Numbered from the stretch's first letter, positions 10,120 to 20,704 are shown. The stretch: DNA of 31,403 nt from Chalciporus piperatus (GCA_038093975.1 JBBPTG010000268.1:1-31403); one strand, 5' to 3'. The notes: a model not told the origin generated them from the letters alone. A program made the numbers and translations.

Positions 10120-11675
10120 ATGCCTGGCGTTTGGGGAGCCTCTATCGTCCTCCTCCTCTCCACCCTTATATCTTCGGTTTGCGCCGACTACTACATCGAT
10201 GATACCAACACCACCCTGACCTACTCTTCCGGACCCAAAGCTGGATGGGGTCCATTTGCAGTTGGGACCTCAACCCTCCAGTTACTCCTCCCAAACGGCA
10301 CATACCAGACCATCGATCCGTTTGTCTGTTACAACCACACCTAGTACGTTTCTTACACCCCTCCGGGCTTCGATATGCTCATGTCTCTTTGTCTTTAGTC
10401 GTTGTAAGCACCATGACAACTTTCTGGTATTCCCCTCTGGTGACGCCTTAGATTAGACGCCGCATGTTTCTCAACTGACGACTGCATACTCACAATCCCC
10501 TTCACTGGTGAGAACGAATCCTATGGTCAATCTATTCTGTGGCTTACCTGTCCTCAGGCTCGGGCATCGCAATATACGTCTATCAAGCCGGCCCCGTAGG
10601 CATAAACGCGAGCATAACAGTCGACGGCGCACACGCTCAGACAAACGTACTGAATGCACCACCTGCGCCCAGTTACGAGATCGCCAACGTCTCCATGTTC
10701 AGCGTAGAGCAATTACAGTCTGGCCCTCATACGCTTACCATGCTCGTGAACGATCTGTTCGGATCATACAGCGGGATGATGTTCGATTATGCATACGTAA
10801 ACGAGACATTGGTGACCAACCCTGTAACTACAACGTCCACCTCCCAAACCTCAACATCGAGCGCTGCATCGCCATCGAGCGCTGCATCGACATCGCCACC
10901 ATCACCTTCCCCCTCCTCGGGATCAAAGTACGTTGATTGATATCATATGGATAGCAGAGCGCGCTCATATACTATCCTTATCTTTAGGATCAATATCGGC
11001 GCCATCGTGGGTGGAGTGATCGGGGGAGTCGCTCTAGTCGTGCTCGCAGCTCTCACATTCTGGTGGATGCGTAGGCGAACGCGATCCTCCGAGACAGTCG
11101 ATCTTCACGGCGGTCCCATCGTCCCATACAACCTTAACGCTTCTCACGACCCATTCCGCAACCAATTTAACGCACAATCTAAACCGCTCAACCCCTACAG
11201 CGATCCGGCGACGACAACGGTCGGAAATGACCGCAGCACTATGGAGTTTGCTGCTCTCGTTCCTAATCGTCTGGGTTCCGCGCACGATAGATCCTCTGTG
11301 ATTTCTCCCGAAACCACCGGCCCAGAAGTCGTGACACCATTCACTGCCTCCTCCAGCGGCCGTTCCGCAGACCGCAAGACCCAACTTACGCTCTCCAACG
11401 ACACCTCAGGCGCATTCTCAATACCACTCCAATCAAGTCAGATACCACAAAGCGGTGGACAGGACACGTCCCCAATGTTGACAGACGAGCAAGCAGACTT
11501 TATCAACGGTCTGCATCAGAACAACATCCCTGCAGCAGCTATAGCTCGTGTAGTGGAGAGAATGCTTGCTGATCGCCATGCAGGCATTCGAGAGTGGGAG
11601 AGGGAGACGAGGTTGGCGCGGTCGAACACGATGACGACAGCACCTCCAAGTTACGATCTAGCGAGTAGAGAGTAA
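10120..11675 (+). CDS. Single-pass membrane protein, paralog A
   Basis: Unnamed family. Exons are 10120-10343, 10399-10403 (5-nt micro-exon), 10457-10507, 10558-10927 and 10988-11675, giving 445 residues. Signal peptide about 1-22 (cut after SSVCA), ectodomain 23 to about 190 beginning DYYIDDTNTTLTYS with N-glycosylation sites (NTT, NGT, NHT). It contains a cysteine pair region (CYNHT then ACFSTDDC) and a beta-rich part SGIAIYVYQAGPVGINASI to MMFDYAYVNETL. A Ser/Thr stalk follows, then a TM helix about 221-244 and the stop-transfer RRRTR. The cytoplasmic tail holds the shared segment LTDEQADFINGL..IARVVERML and PPSY at 436-439. Likely a cell-surface sensor or carbohydrate-contacting protein (inference). 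Converges on paralog B, with 226 bp between stops. Confidence 0.85.
10399..10403 (+). other. 5-nt micro-exon of paralog A
   Basis: TCGTT, flanked by TCTTTAG and GTAAGC, with introns of 55 and 53 nt on either side. It joins codons to read Tyr-Arg-Tyr. Without it TA joins AC, giving TAA. Confidence 0.75.
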
Positions 11676-11697
11676 TCATAGGTTCGTTGCTGGTTGG

Positions 11698-11729
11698 TTT
11701 CATTATCGGGTGATTTCATTATCGGGTGA
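11698..11729 (+). repeat. Tandem 16-bp repeat, two units
   Basis: The unit TTTCATTATCGGGTGA occurs twice end to end just after the stop of paralog A, within its presumed 3' UTR, followed by an A/T-rich stretch. Confidence 0.85.
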
Positions 11730-11901
11730 TAATTTTAAATTTTTAAAAAAGGATACCAAATATACCATGTTGTATTTATTGGGACCAACAAACTATATAC
11801 GAATTCCACCAAGTCATGTTGACCTCTCGTACAACGAAAATAAAAACCAGTAAAAAGACCGCAAGACCGAGATGCCCAACTAACAACACCAAGATGCCCA
11901 A

Positions 11902-13425
11902 CTAACGCATCCGAGTCTGATAACTTGGGGGAGGCGCCGCACTCAACATGCTCATACCGCTCGAATCCAACCCCGTCGAGCGAGGCGTCACGAACCCCTC
12001 AATGACGCGCGAAAGTGTCTCCTGAGGAACCCCTTCCGCTCGCAACCGCTCGATCGTCTCGATCTGTTCAGCGGTAAGCTGATAATTCACCACCGAGTCG
12101 GAGTAGGGTGAAGCGCCATCCACACTCGGTGTCGAGGGTTGTCGACGGAGAGGTTGGAAGACCGTCGAGTCCGTCCCTGACATAATCGATGGTTCAGGAC
12201 CGGGGTAGGAACCCGCGGCGAGTGCGTCGCGTAGGATTGCAGAACGCATGAGAGGGGGTACAGGTTGAGAGGAGTTTGGACTGGATTGGGCAGCAAAGGA
12301 CGTCTTGCTGGGGCCCGTGAAGTAAGGCATGGTAACGGGTGCTAACGGAGGGGAACCGCTGCTTGGGTATGCTGACATGAAAGGCGTTGCTTGCAAGTTT
12401 GTTTCCGGTGTCGATTCCTCGGGATGCACAGCTTTGCGTTTACTACGCAAGTAGTAGAGAACGCCGATCACGAGTGCAACGACAAAGGCAACGCCTCCCA
12501 ACGTCCCACCAATGATGCCTCCCAGATTAACACTGGACAAATCGCCAGAGAAGGTCAGTTTCGGTTTTCAGCATTGTAAACGCAAAAATGACCCGACTTT
12601 TTGGAATTCGGGGAAGCGCCCGAAGTCTGGGAAGCTGCCTGGGAAGTTGTCTGGGAAGTTGTCTGTGATGCCACGGAAGCCGTTGAAGTTGGTGTCTGTT
12701 TTGCTACGAACGTCTCGTTGACGTATGCATAATCATACTTCATGGAAGTAGGCGACCCATTCCAATTCACCACGGTCATGACCATGGTATGATTACCTGA
12801 CGGAAGGCCTTGGATGTCATATATGAGTACCCTCGATTGTTGGAAGGTCGGGCCAGGGGGAGTCTCAGTCTGGTTGACATGACCCGGAGCCCCATCTACC
12901 GAAAAACTGGCGGCGATACCAGAAAATCCGGCGTTGTAAACATACATCGATATCCCGGATCCTGGGATGCATCTTATTTATGAAGCATTGAAGCAGCACG
13001 ACAAACTCTGAATACCTACCTGTGAAGGGCATCGAAACCTGGCAGTTGTCGGTCGTGGCACATACTGCTACTGTAAAAGAGACGCACTTCACACCGATTA
13101 TTACACAGAAAAAGACGGCAGCGTACAAACACTATCAGTTAACATGGTTAGGAAGAAAAGTCCACCCTGGATAGTATGTGACGACGTACTAATCCTGATC
13201 ATAACAGTTCGAGGGGTCGAGCACAATGGTATAGTTCCCCGTCGAATTCTGGATTTCTAGCCCAAGCTCCGGAGTACTCAGCGTGAAGAGTTGCCAGACA
13301 TTGGTTTGGCCTGACGGAGACGGCGGTATGGAATATGACACTGACGTGTTGGCATTGTCAATGTAGTAGTCTGCTAGCACGCCCGCAGCGAAGAGAAGGG
13401 GACCGAGGTACCAAGCGCGCGCCAT
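11902..13425 (-). CDS. Single-pass membrane protein, paralog B
   Basis: Same family and exon plan as A. Exons: 13190-13425, 13127-13131 (5-nt micro-exon), 13020-13070, 12598-12961 and 11902-12532, giving 428 residues. Signal peptide about 1-18 (MARAWYLGPLLFAAGVLA); mature start DYYIDNANTSVSYS. The ectodomain has CYDQD and VCATTDNC, then SGISMYVYNAGFSGIAASF and YDYAYVNETF. A stalk rich in TTSQ repeats (12-bp DNA units near 12627-12666) leads to a TM helix about 224-246, a basic stop-transfer (LRSKRK), the tail segment LTAEQIETIERL..SRVIEGF, and PPSY at about 420-423 close to the C-terminus. The start at 13425 was preferred over an upstream Met at 13491 because it gives a clean signal peptide. 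Confidence 0.83.
13127..13131 (-). other. 5-nt micro-exon of paralog B
   Basis: Reads TGTTT on the minus strand between acceptor GATAG and donor GTACGC; introns of 58 and 56 nt flank it. It completes Tyr-Val-Leu. Skipping it shifts the frame. Confidence 0.7.
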
Positions 13426-14099
13426 GTCCAAGGGTACACGAAGCCTAGGTGGTGAGAGAGAAAGCAAAGGGTGAATTGGGGAACCAGGCACCGTCGAACC
13501 GCATAGTTATCTTATTATATGTAGGGCAGTGCAAATGGGTGTAAGATGGTCAGATATCCCGTAAGTTCTGGGCGTCTCCGGCGTGGCAGATGGTGGCGTG
13601 AATAAAGGCTGAACACAGCCCTGTTGATCCTCCACGTCTGACGGAGGGTGGGAATGGCAGTGGAGTGGCATGCAGGCAGAAGAAGCATCATGTGACACCG
13701 CTTGAGAATGCAAGTTGTTTTGAGGCTCGTTCGATTGTACCCACCCCGTGACCGCATAGTTAGATGATAGTGTGGATGTATCTTAAGGTTATGATATCGA
13801 TGAGACTGTCTGGGATTCGGGCGAGGGTGAGGGCGAGGGCGAGGGACCAGCTTAGTGGGGCCCGTCCCCACCATTGGGACTCCGGAGCAAGTGCTGTAAA
13901 ATCCGAGATCAACGTTTCAACCCACGTATGTCACGATTCACGTAATAGTACAAGTTAGAAATGAGAGTGTATCAAAAAGACAACGCAAAACCCTCTGGAC
14001 TCTGGAGTACGAAGAAACCACAAGTGTGGCAAGTCCTCTCTTTCCGTGCAGGCGCTTCGAATCTTCGATAATATTCTACAGACACCGGTCAGCGATACC
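13426..14099. other. Intergenic, upstream of paralog B
   Basis: No supported gene. It contains the 5' region of paralog B and the 3' region of the intronless gene at 14100-15674. A short GAGGGC-type repeat lies near 13823-13842. Confidence 0.45.
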
Positions 14100-15674
14100 T
14101 CACCAGCCGTTCAACTCGCTGTCTTCTACACGTCGCATGAACGACGAACTTAGCCCCATTGACAAGTGGAGGCTATCCCAGGAATCATCCACTGCTCTAC
14201 TTTCCAACTCTTGGCCCTCAGAACCGGAGAACAATAGAGATGACGCGGAAGAAGATCGAGGCGAAGCAGATGACCATCTGTCTGCTTCGACGTCGCGCAC
14301 TAATTCGGATATAGTACGCAAAAGTATCTCCGGTTGTGGTGGTGGTGGTGGTGGAACAGGATGTGTGAGTTCCGTGAACGAAGATGAGAAGTCGAGCGTC
14401 GGCAGAACGAGATCGTGATGCGCACTCGCACTGGCGGTCACTGGTGGGGAAGATAACCCATAGTCCCATGTGTCGTCAGAGTCATCCTCCCACTCCAGCT
14501 CAGAAGCCGAGGTTGAGCCGATAGCAACACTCTGAAGGGCTGAGGAGTCGGCGACGGGCTTCTCGATCTGGATTGACTGTGCATCCTGTCTTGGCTCTGA
14601 TTGGGCTACCAAAGCCGGACGCCCGTCGAGTTGGGTTTCTTCGAGGAAGTACCACTCTTCTGAACTATGACCAATGATGGCGCGGACACGACCTGCATTC
14701 CAGTTCCTGAATGTGACACGAAGAACCGTACACTGCTTCTCGCGTGTATCATTGGAACCTGCTCTAGGGCCAAAAACATATGCATCCACGTTGACACCAG
14801 GATCGTCCCAAACGTTTGCAGCATCCAACCTCGCAAACAAGGTTGACACGCGGAGGGAATGAAGACGATGGTCAGAGTGAATGGACGCAATAATAGAGAT
14901 TGGCAAGAGGGGGTGTACATCCATGCCAACCGTGCGGGATGACAACGGAAGGCGGGCAGTAGGGGTAGGTGCGAGAGGGACAAGAAGGTGGGTGGTGACA
15001 GCAGGAGTGGGCTCGACAGGGAAGTAGACGTCGAGCTCGGAAGCCTCAGAGTGCTCCGTGATAGCCTCAGCAGTGATGGGTTTTGGCTTGGGCTTGAGCA
15101 TTTCCTGAGATTTGCGAACAGCCATGTCCTGTGTCGCGCGACGCATCTTGCGTGCCTCTTTCTTCTTCATCTTGATATCCCATTCGGCTTCCCACAAAGC
15201 CCGAGTAGCAATTGGGACATTGTCGACGATATTCTGGAAGATGGGACGACCGGAGTGGAATGCGCGGGCAGTGCCGAGACCGAGCTGAGTGACGTTTGCA
15301 GGCACAGTGGGCGGTTTGGGCAAGCGAGGTGCAGAGAAAGGCCTGGAGAGAGCATGTCTTACGGGGAGGGAAAAGCGGGCACTGATGGATTGTCCGCTGG
15401 ATTGGAAGTGGGCGGGGCGGAGGAGTGGGTGTGTTGGTGGAACAGCGATGGGGGAGTGGGATAAACCAGGAGCAGTAAGGTGGGAGACGAGACGAGAGAA
15501 AATAGTGCGAGTCTCTGAGAAGATTCGTTGTGTTGTCGAGGTCGGGGGATTGGTCGGACGGGGAGTGAATGTGGGGATGTGTATCGATCTCGAAGGATGG
15601 ACAGGTCCATGCCTAGACGGAATGTGGCCTATTCCCTGCCTTAGATGGCGGGTACCGTGCGAGACGGCCGACAT
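14100..15674 (-). CDS. Conserved fungal protein of unknown function, possible mitochondrial targeting
   Basis: Intronless frame of 524 residues, not recognised as a named family. The first 50 or so residues have many Arg/His/Ser and almost no acidic residues (first Glu at about 54), which is compatible with a mitochondrial presequence. A helical, basic middle region (ATRALWEAEWDIKMKKKEAR, KMRRATQDMAVRKS) is followed by a globular-looking part from about 240 to 355 (VHPLLPISIIASI, LFARLDAANVWDD, TVLRVTFRNWN, VRAIIGHSSEEWYFLEE). The C-terminal third is acidic and Ser-rich with a proline run (PVPPPPPPQPE), probably disordered. It sits between membrane paralogs B and C on the same strand, but nothing in the sequence links their functions. 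Confidence 0.75.
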   Translation of the reverse strand: MSAVSHGTRHLRQGIGHIPSRHGPVHPSRSIHIPTFTPRPTNPPTSTTQRIFSETRTIFSRLVSHLTAPGLSHSPIAVPPTHPLLRPAHFQSSGQSISARFSLPVRHALSRPFSAPRLPKPPTVPANVTQLGLGTARAFHSGRPIFQNIVDNVPIATRALWEAEWDIKMKKKEARKMRRATQDMAVRKSQEMLKPKPKPITAEAITEHSEASELDVYFPVEPTPAVTTHLLVPLAPTPTARLPLSSRTVGMDVHPLLPISIIASIHSDHRLHSLRVSTLFARLDAANVWDDPGVNVDAYVFGPRAGSNDTREKQCTVLRVTFRNWNAGRVRAIIGHSSEEWYFLEETQLDGRPALVAQSEPRQDAQSIQIEKPVADSSALQSVAIGSTSASELEWEDDSDDTWDYGLSSPPVTASASAHHDLVLPTLDFSSSFTELTHPVPPPPPPQPEILLRTISELVRDVEADRWSSASPRSSSASSLLFSGSEGQELESRAVDDSWDSLHLSMGLSSSFMRRVEDSELNGW

Positions 15675-15853
15675 ACTAATGCTGCTGCTGATGCTCTTCG
15701 CTCTGGTCGGTCGTTGTCGTTGTACGAATCACCCCGGCTTTATCTATTACAGGATGCCGAAGGTATACGTCGTCGGCTGACTAAGCAAATCTAATCGGCA
15801 AATATCCACAAATACTTGCCATAAATCCAAATCCAAAGTGGTATGTAAAGAGA

Positions 15854-17713
15854 TCAAGGCCGTGATACACGACCATGCTCATAGTAGCTAGGGGGTGCCG
15901 TACCCACCGTCGTCCCTCCATCCTCGAGCTCGTCCAGATGCGCACGCAACTCCGGGTCGTCGTAACCCGTGAAACCAGCACCGTGAGGGTTCGCCAACAT
16001 CCGTTCGAGCACGCGTGCGACGACGGGAGCGGGAACGTGGTTGTTGAACAAGCTGTTGACAAAGTCCGCCTGCTGGTCCGTCAAGATAGGATTCTGGCTC
16101 GCAGGCGCGCTCTGTGGCACGGGGGGTTCAGAAGCACGGCTTAAGCTGTATCTTGCCTTTTCGCGAGTGGGTGTAGGTTGCGGGAAGAAACCCGGTTGTG
16201 CAGAGTGGGCTGACGATGGGGTTCCCCAATTCGATGCTACACCACCCTCGACGCTCGAGGATACACCAGGAGAGACCGGCACCAACGAACTTTCATTGCC
16301 GCTCGTGTGCGACGAGTGCGTCACGGGACTCAACAGGCTTGCCTCTCGACCCAGAAGGTTAGAAGTAGAGCCCGAGTCAGATTCCGTCCATGATTGCAAT
16401 GGATGGGGTCCTCCGGATGGATGGTGTGGAGATAATGTGGTATAGCTGGCGAGTGGTGTTCCACTGACAGTATCGGTATAAGTGAACCTTGCTTCAGTTG
16501 CAAGTGGACCGGGTGTCTCGTTTAGTAGATCTATTTGGGGGTCGCGACGGCGACGGCGGAGACAGAAGAGCGCCAGTAGAAGGAGCACTAGCAAGCCGAC
16601 AACTCCCCCGGCCACACCGCCAGCAATTGCGGCAACGTTAATTCTAGTAACATGCATCGTTAGGCAGCGGGCAATTAAAATTCAAATGAAATCTCACTTG
16701 TGTGGGCTTGAAGATGAACTGAGAACGGTAGTACTGTTTCCGCTTGTCGTCGGAAGCGGCGTCAAGGATGTTTGCGCTGACGCGTTAGAAGCTGTCGGCA
16801 CGGAAGAAATAATTGTAGAATTTGACGCGCTTGCAGACGAAGTCGCGCTTGTTTGAGACTGCGACGTAGTTTGCAGATTAGCTGGTGTTGGAGACGGTGT
16901 CGGAGATGGAGTGGGGCTCGGACTCGGGCTCGGACTCGGGCTCGGGCTCGGGTTGGGGCTCGGGTTGGGGCTTGGACTGGGGCCAGGAGGGGGACCCACC
17001 ACCGCCTGATTGACGGCAATATAGTCCAACATCATGCCACTAAAACCACCATTCCAATCAAGAACGGTCATCACGACACTGTGCGTGCCAGACGGCAGGT
17101 TTTGGACATCGAAAAGCGTCACACGAGGGATGTAGTATTGCGGCGCTGGAGGTGCGTCGAGGGTCCCCGTTGTTGCGGGGCCAGAGTCGATTGAAAGGGA
17201 AGCAGACATGCCCTGGGGACCAGCTTGTAACACATAGATGGTTATACCGGAGCCTAGCGTTGTGTTAGGATGAGATATCCATCCTTGAGTCGAGTGAAAC
17301 ACTCATACGCTTACCTGAGAATGAAAACTGCACAGCGCAATTATTCGATGTGCTACATGCAGCGTCTAGGGAGTTAAGTCACCTCGATGTCCACGAGAGC
17401 TTGGACGGTTACTTACAGGTGCTACGGAACCGGTCATCGTAAACATCAACATCAACAGCCGCTATTGCATAAGGAGTACTCACTAAGTGTTATCATAACA
17501 GTCAGTGTCTGGGATAGCCATCATCGTTCCGTTGGGTAATCGAATCGACATCCGCTCTCCTGAGTCTGCACCAAATGGACCCCATACTGGTCCGGCAGGA
17601 TTCTCAGAAAACTTCAGTGTTGAGTAGTTACTGTCGTCGATGATGTAGTCTGCACAAACGAATGGAAGGGATGTGTAGATGGTGAATAATAAAAGAAGGT
17701 GAAGGTTGAACAT
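15854..17713 (-). CDS. Single-pass membrane protein, paralog C
   Basis: Longest member of the family. Exons: 17484-17713, 17417-17421 (5-nt micro-exon), 17315-17365, 16698-17253 and 15854-16643, giving 543 residues. Signal peptide about 1-21 (cut after FVCA), then DYIIDDSNYSTLKFS. The ectodomain has CYDNT, ACSTSNNC and SGITIYVLQAGPQGMSASL. The stalk is longer than in A or B and starts with a Pro-Ser-Asn/Thr repeat, followed by Ser/Thr-rich sequence. TM helix about 285-311 (GGVAGGVVGLLVLLLLALF) ends in a run of Arg. The tail has LTDQQADFVNSL..VARVLERML and PPSY at about 531-534. The Met at 17713 gives the signal peptide; upstream in-frame codons do not. Confidence 0.83.
16888..16985 (-). repeat. 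Pro-Ser coding hexamer repeat in paralog C
   Basis: Short imperfect repeats of a GGGCTC-type hexamer (plus strand) encode alternating Pro-Ser/Asn/Thr in the stalk just after the ectodomain. Neither A nor B has this block, so stalk length differs by repeat expansion. Confidence 0.8.
17417..17421 (-). other. 5-nt micro-exon of paralog C
   Basis: Reads CACCT on the minus strand between CCGTAG and GTAAGT, with flanking introns of 62 and 51 nt. It completes Tyr-Thr-Tyr. Skipping it would create TAA at the junction. Confidence 0.75.
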
Positions 17714-18671
17714 TCTGGAGAAAGAGCGGGCAGTACCCGCCGCCGCCGCGAGATCAAAGTGTAACGAGAGAGTGGGCGGGACGAGGACTGGGAGGTCCCG
17801 GGATGATTTGCTCGTCAGTTCGTTAGGCCGGATGGAGAAAAGAGTGTCGGCTGTCAAGACGAATCATGATCAAGTCAAGATCAAGTGGAGCAAAAGTGGA
17901 GCTCAGTGATGGGCCGTGCCTGACAACAAGCAGCCCTGCTTGATCGCTAATTACATGATGTTTTTGAACGACACTTTTCCGCGATTCCTGCACTAGAATT
18001 GTGTGAGTGAGGTCGAATGCGACGAGGCTTCGACAGGCTGGTTGGACAAAAGTGTCACCTATATATATGCATTCATTGTATTATGTACCAAGTCTTCGCA
18101 CCGAGGTCAAAAATGTCTTGACAGACAGTGTGAACAACCTGTCGGTATCATATATCAGTACGTTTCAGAAGCGGAACTCAGGTGCGACGGCGTCTCAATC
18201 CTCAAACAGATTAGCAGAGGTCTCACCCAAGTCTCACCACCCTGAATTCCCCATCGCTTGCGAATCTTTTGGAGAGGGAAGAAGGACTTGTATCTCATTT
18301 CCTCTCGCGACAGATGCTGATCTGACTTTGCTCGGCTGTCGTTCGCCTTGTGTCTGTCATCGGGTGAAGAGGCAACACCGCACTTTACTCCACGGCAGAT
18401 GTAGCTGCACAGAGCTGCACCCGATCCCGCTGGTCGTGGGCTATCCTTCCAAGTATTGCATTTCTCTTTGAAGATGTCACCTAAGCGGACCTTGATCGCG
18501 ACTATCTCACCTTTGCTCACTGGCTACGAACCGCTAACACAGCAGCATATCTGCTTTCCTTGTCATGTGCTCGAAAATTACAGTGCAATTTGCTTAACGC
18601 TGCTGTCGATCAACCACTTGTAGTCGTGAAGTTTAAAAGATAGTCCTGTCTTTGAAAGTCCTCCCAACAAT
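17714..18671. other. Intergenic, about 950 bp
   Basis: Open frames overlap on both strands around 18007-18520, but none shows a family motif, clean splice structure or consistent composition. I make no gene call. It contains the upstream region of paralog C and the 3' flank of glutathione reductase. Confidence 0.4.
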
Positions 18672-20461
18672 CTATCGGAGTGTGACCAATTCTGTTGGGA
18701 GTCTTCGCGTCAGTCATTGCTAACGACAATCAAAACACGTTGGACTCACCCTCAGCAGATGTAGGATGGATCGCGACCGTGTCGTCCAGATCTTTCTTGC
18801 ATGCTGCACCCAATGTATAAGCGGATGCATCACCGTCAATCTCGATACGTACCGCCCATCTTGACGGCTACTGCGAAGCCTTGCATGACTTCATCACTTC
18901 CCAACCCGATTATGTGAACACCGACAACACGTTCTTCCTCACCCACGACAACGAGCTTGTACACCGTGGGCTCCTTGTGATCTTCAGGAATCTGTGAGAA
19001 GTAAAGCGCGCGGAACGAAGCCTTGTCTGGTAAAAGATAACGTTGGATTCGGAAATCTTGTAACCGGAGAATATAAAGGTCGACGTACAGATCCTAACAC
19101 CCTTCCCGTACTTCGCGATTGCTTCTGGTTCAGTAAGGCCTACAGTACCGATTGGAGGATGCCTTCACACGTTAAGTGACGTGGAACTTGTCGGATCGAA
19201 AAACTACTTACGAGAAGACGACAGTTGCAATGTTCTCGTAGGACAACTTGTCATCCTTGAACTTTTCGGGTCCAAAAAGTCGGTTGGACAGCCGCCTACC
19301 TGCAGCAATGGCGACAGGGGTGAGAAGCGCTTTGCCTTGCACATCGCCGATGGAGTAGACTCCTGGAACATTGGCGTTCTGGTACTCGTCAACGACAACG
19401 TCACCTTTCTTGTCGAGCTTGATGCCAAGTTCTTCGAGTCCGAGGCCCTTGGTATTGGCATGCCGGCCAATGGCCCAGATCAAGCAGTCAACCTCGGTAG
19501 ACTGCCCGTTCTTGTCATAGATCGTAAGGGTCTTTCCTTTCTCTCCTTCTACGCGCATGATGCCGGAGTGCTTGTGGATCTTGATCCCAGTGCGCTCCAT
19601 CCATGGAGTCAAAGCATCTTGTAGCATGGGGTCGAACGTACGCAAAACCTTGTCATATCGGATGAAAAGATGAGTCTCGCTACCTAGCGAGTTGAGAACG
19701 CCTGCGAGTTCAACAGCGATGTACCCAGCACCGACAACCGCAACACGCTTTGGCTGGTCTTCGAGGTCGAAAAACCCGTCAGAGTCGATGCCGAGGCTCG
19801 CACCAGGGACTACATCGTCTGAAGGGATCGTCGGCCGACCCCCGGTTGCGATTGTGATGTGGTCCGCGTTAAGGGTGTACTTCTGTCCATCGGGATGGGT
19901 GACCTCGACGGAGGAGGGGGACGTCAAGCGTGCAAAACCGGCGTGATATTCGACATTCTCCTTTTCGAGGTTGCCTTCATATATTCTATTCAATTTCCGG
20001 ATATATGCGTCACGCTGAGGCTTGAAAGACGCCCAATCGAATTTGGGCGGGGGAACTCCCTGAAAATGGTAGCCTTCTGATGCATGGCGTAGCTTGTCTG
20101 CCAGATCGGCGACATGCCACATGATCTACGGAAGTGATGAGCGACATATGAAGAGGTGAGATATAAAAGTATGTCTACCTTCTTGGGAACGCATCCTGCA
20201 TTGCTTGGGGCTTAGCAAAATAGAGTATCAAAGGACGCAGGCCACATACCCACGTTCACGCAGGTACCCCCTAAATGAGGGTTGACCTCAATGACGGCGA
20301 CTTTCTTGCCGTATGAGGCCGCACGACGCTAAAGAGAGAATCAGTGATCTAAAGAGGGGTGCCTCTACCTGATTACCGACCGAAGACGCAACACCACCAC
20401 TTCCACCCCCGATACAGATATAGTCGTAGCGTTCATGCTGAGGACGATCTATGGGTGCCAT
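18672..20461 (-). CDS. GLR1: Glutathione reductase
   Basis: NADPH-dependent flavoenzyme that reduces glutathione disulfide. Eight exons: 20381-20461, 20250-20328, 20179-20195, 19212-20125, 19089-19162, 18853-19026, 18750-18803 and 18672-18691, giving 470 residues, normal for the family. FAD-binding GGGSGG is at 18-23. The redox-active pair is Cys50 and Cys55 in GGTCVNVGCVPKK; Cys55 sits in a 17-nt exon. The NADPH-binding GAGYIAVELAG starts near 191, followed by IRYDKVLR with arginines expected for NADPH preference. FAD-binding YSIGDV follows, and HPTSAEE near the C-terminus carries the catalytic His at about 459. The first intron could also use a GTAGAG donor 12 nt downstream, adding SVGN-type residues. 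An upstream frame may supply a mitochondrial presequence. Confidence 0.95.
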
Positions 20462-20564
20462 CTTGTTCGAGGAGGAAGAGAAAGATCTGGACAACTTTGA
20501 CGTGACAAGCGAGATGGGAGATATCGTTAAGAGATAAAGTCAAGTGATGCAATGGGCACGTTAC

Positions 20565-20684
20565 CTGGTAAAGTCTTAGTGACGCACGTTTGGAGGATGC
20601 AGATTTCGGAATGGAAGATGTTGCAGAAAATCGAACCGCCAGTTTCGTTGAAGAGAAACAAGGAACAATTCGACCCCAGACCAT
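20565..20684 (-). other. Candidate alternative 5' exon of glutathione reductase (mitochondrial presequence)
   Basis: From an ATG at 20684 the frame reads MVWGRIVPCF, then a stretch rich in Ser, Arg, Lys and Ala without acidic residues, ending RASLRLYQ at a GTAACG donor. Splicing to the AAG just before the ATG at 20461 would fuse it in frame to MAPIDRP. The acceptor is weak and a TATA-like word lies only about 11 bp upstream, so most transcripts may start after this ATG. Confidence 0.35.
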
Positions 20685-20694
20685 TCCGACCGTG

Positions 20695-20704
20695 CTTTTT
20701 ATAT
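20695..20704 (-). promoter_or_regulatory. TATA-like element upstream of glutathione reductase
   Basis: TATAAAAAGC on the minus strand, about 235 bp upstream of the main ATG. A transcription start 25-40 bp downstream would place the main ATG first in the message, after a leader that may include an intron. Confidence 0.4.

Noticed and set aside
10452..10457. One-intron model for paralog A using the acceptor at 10450-10451
   Set aside because: The phase fits but the junction reads TAA, and B and C have no equivalent acceptor.
10508..10936. 142-codon plus-strand frame inside paralog A
   Set aside because: Arg/His-rich shadow of the real exon in another frame, with no start context or family resemblance.
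15289..15780. Plus-strand frames antisense to the 524-residue gene
   Set aside because: They are shadows of a long uninterrupted minus-strand frame; composition is Gly/Arg/Trp-rich as expected of antisense.
16888..16985. CRISPR-like or satellite array
   Set aside because: The hexamers are in frame within paralog C and encode a Pro-Ser stalk; no spacers exist.
18003..18520. Overlapping open frames on both strands between paralog C and glutathione reductase
   Set aside because: No motif, splice structure or consistent composition; neither strand is favoured.
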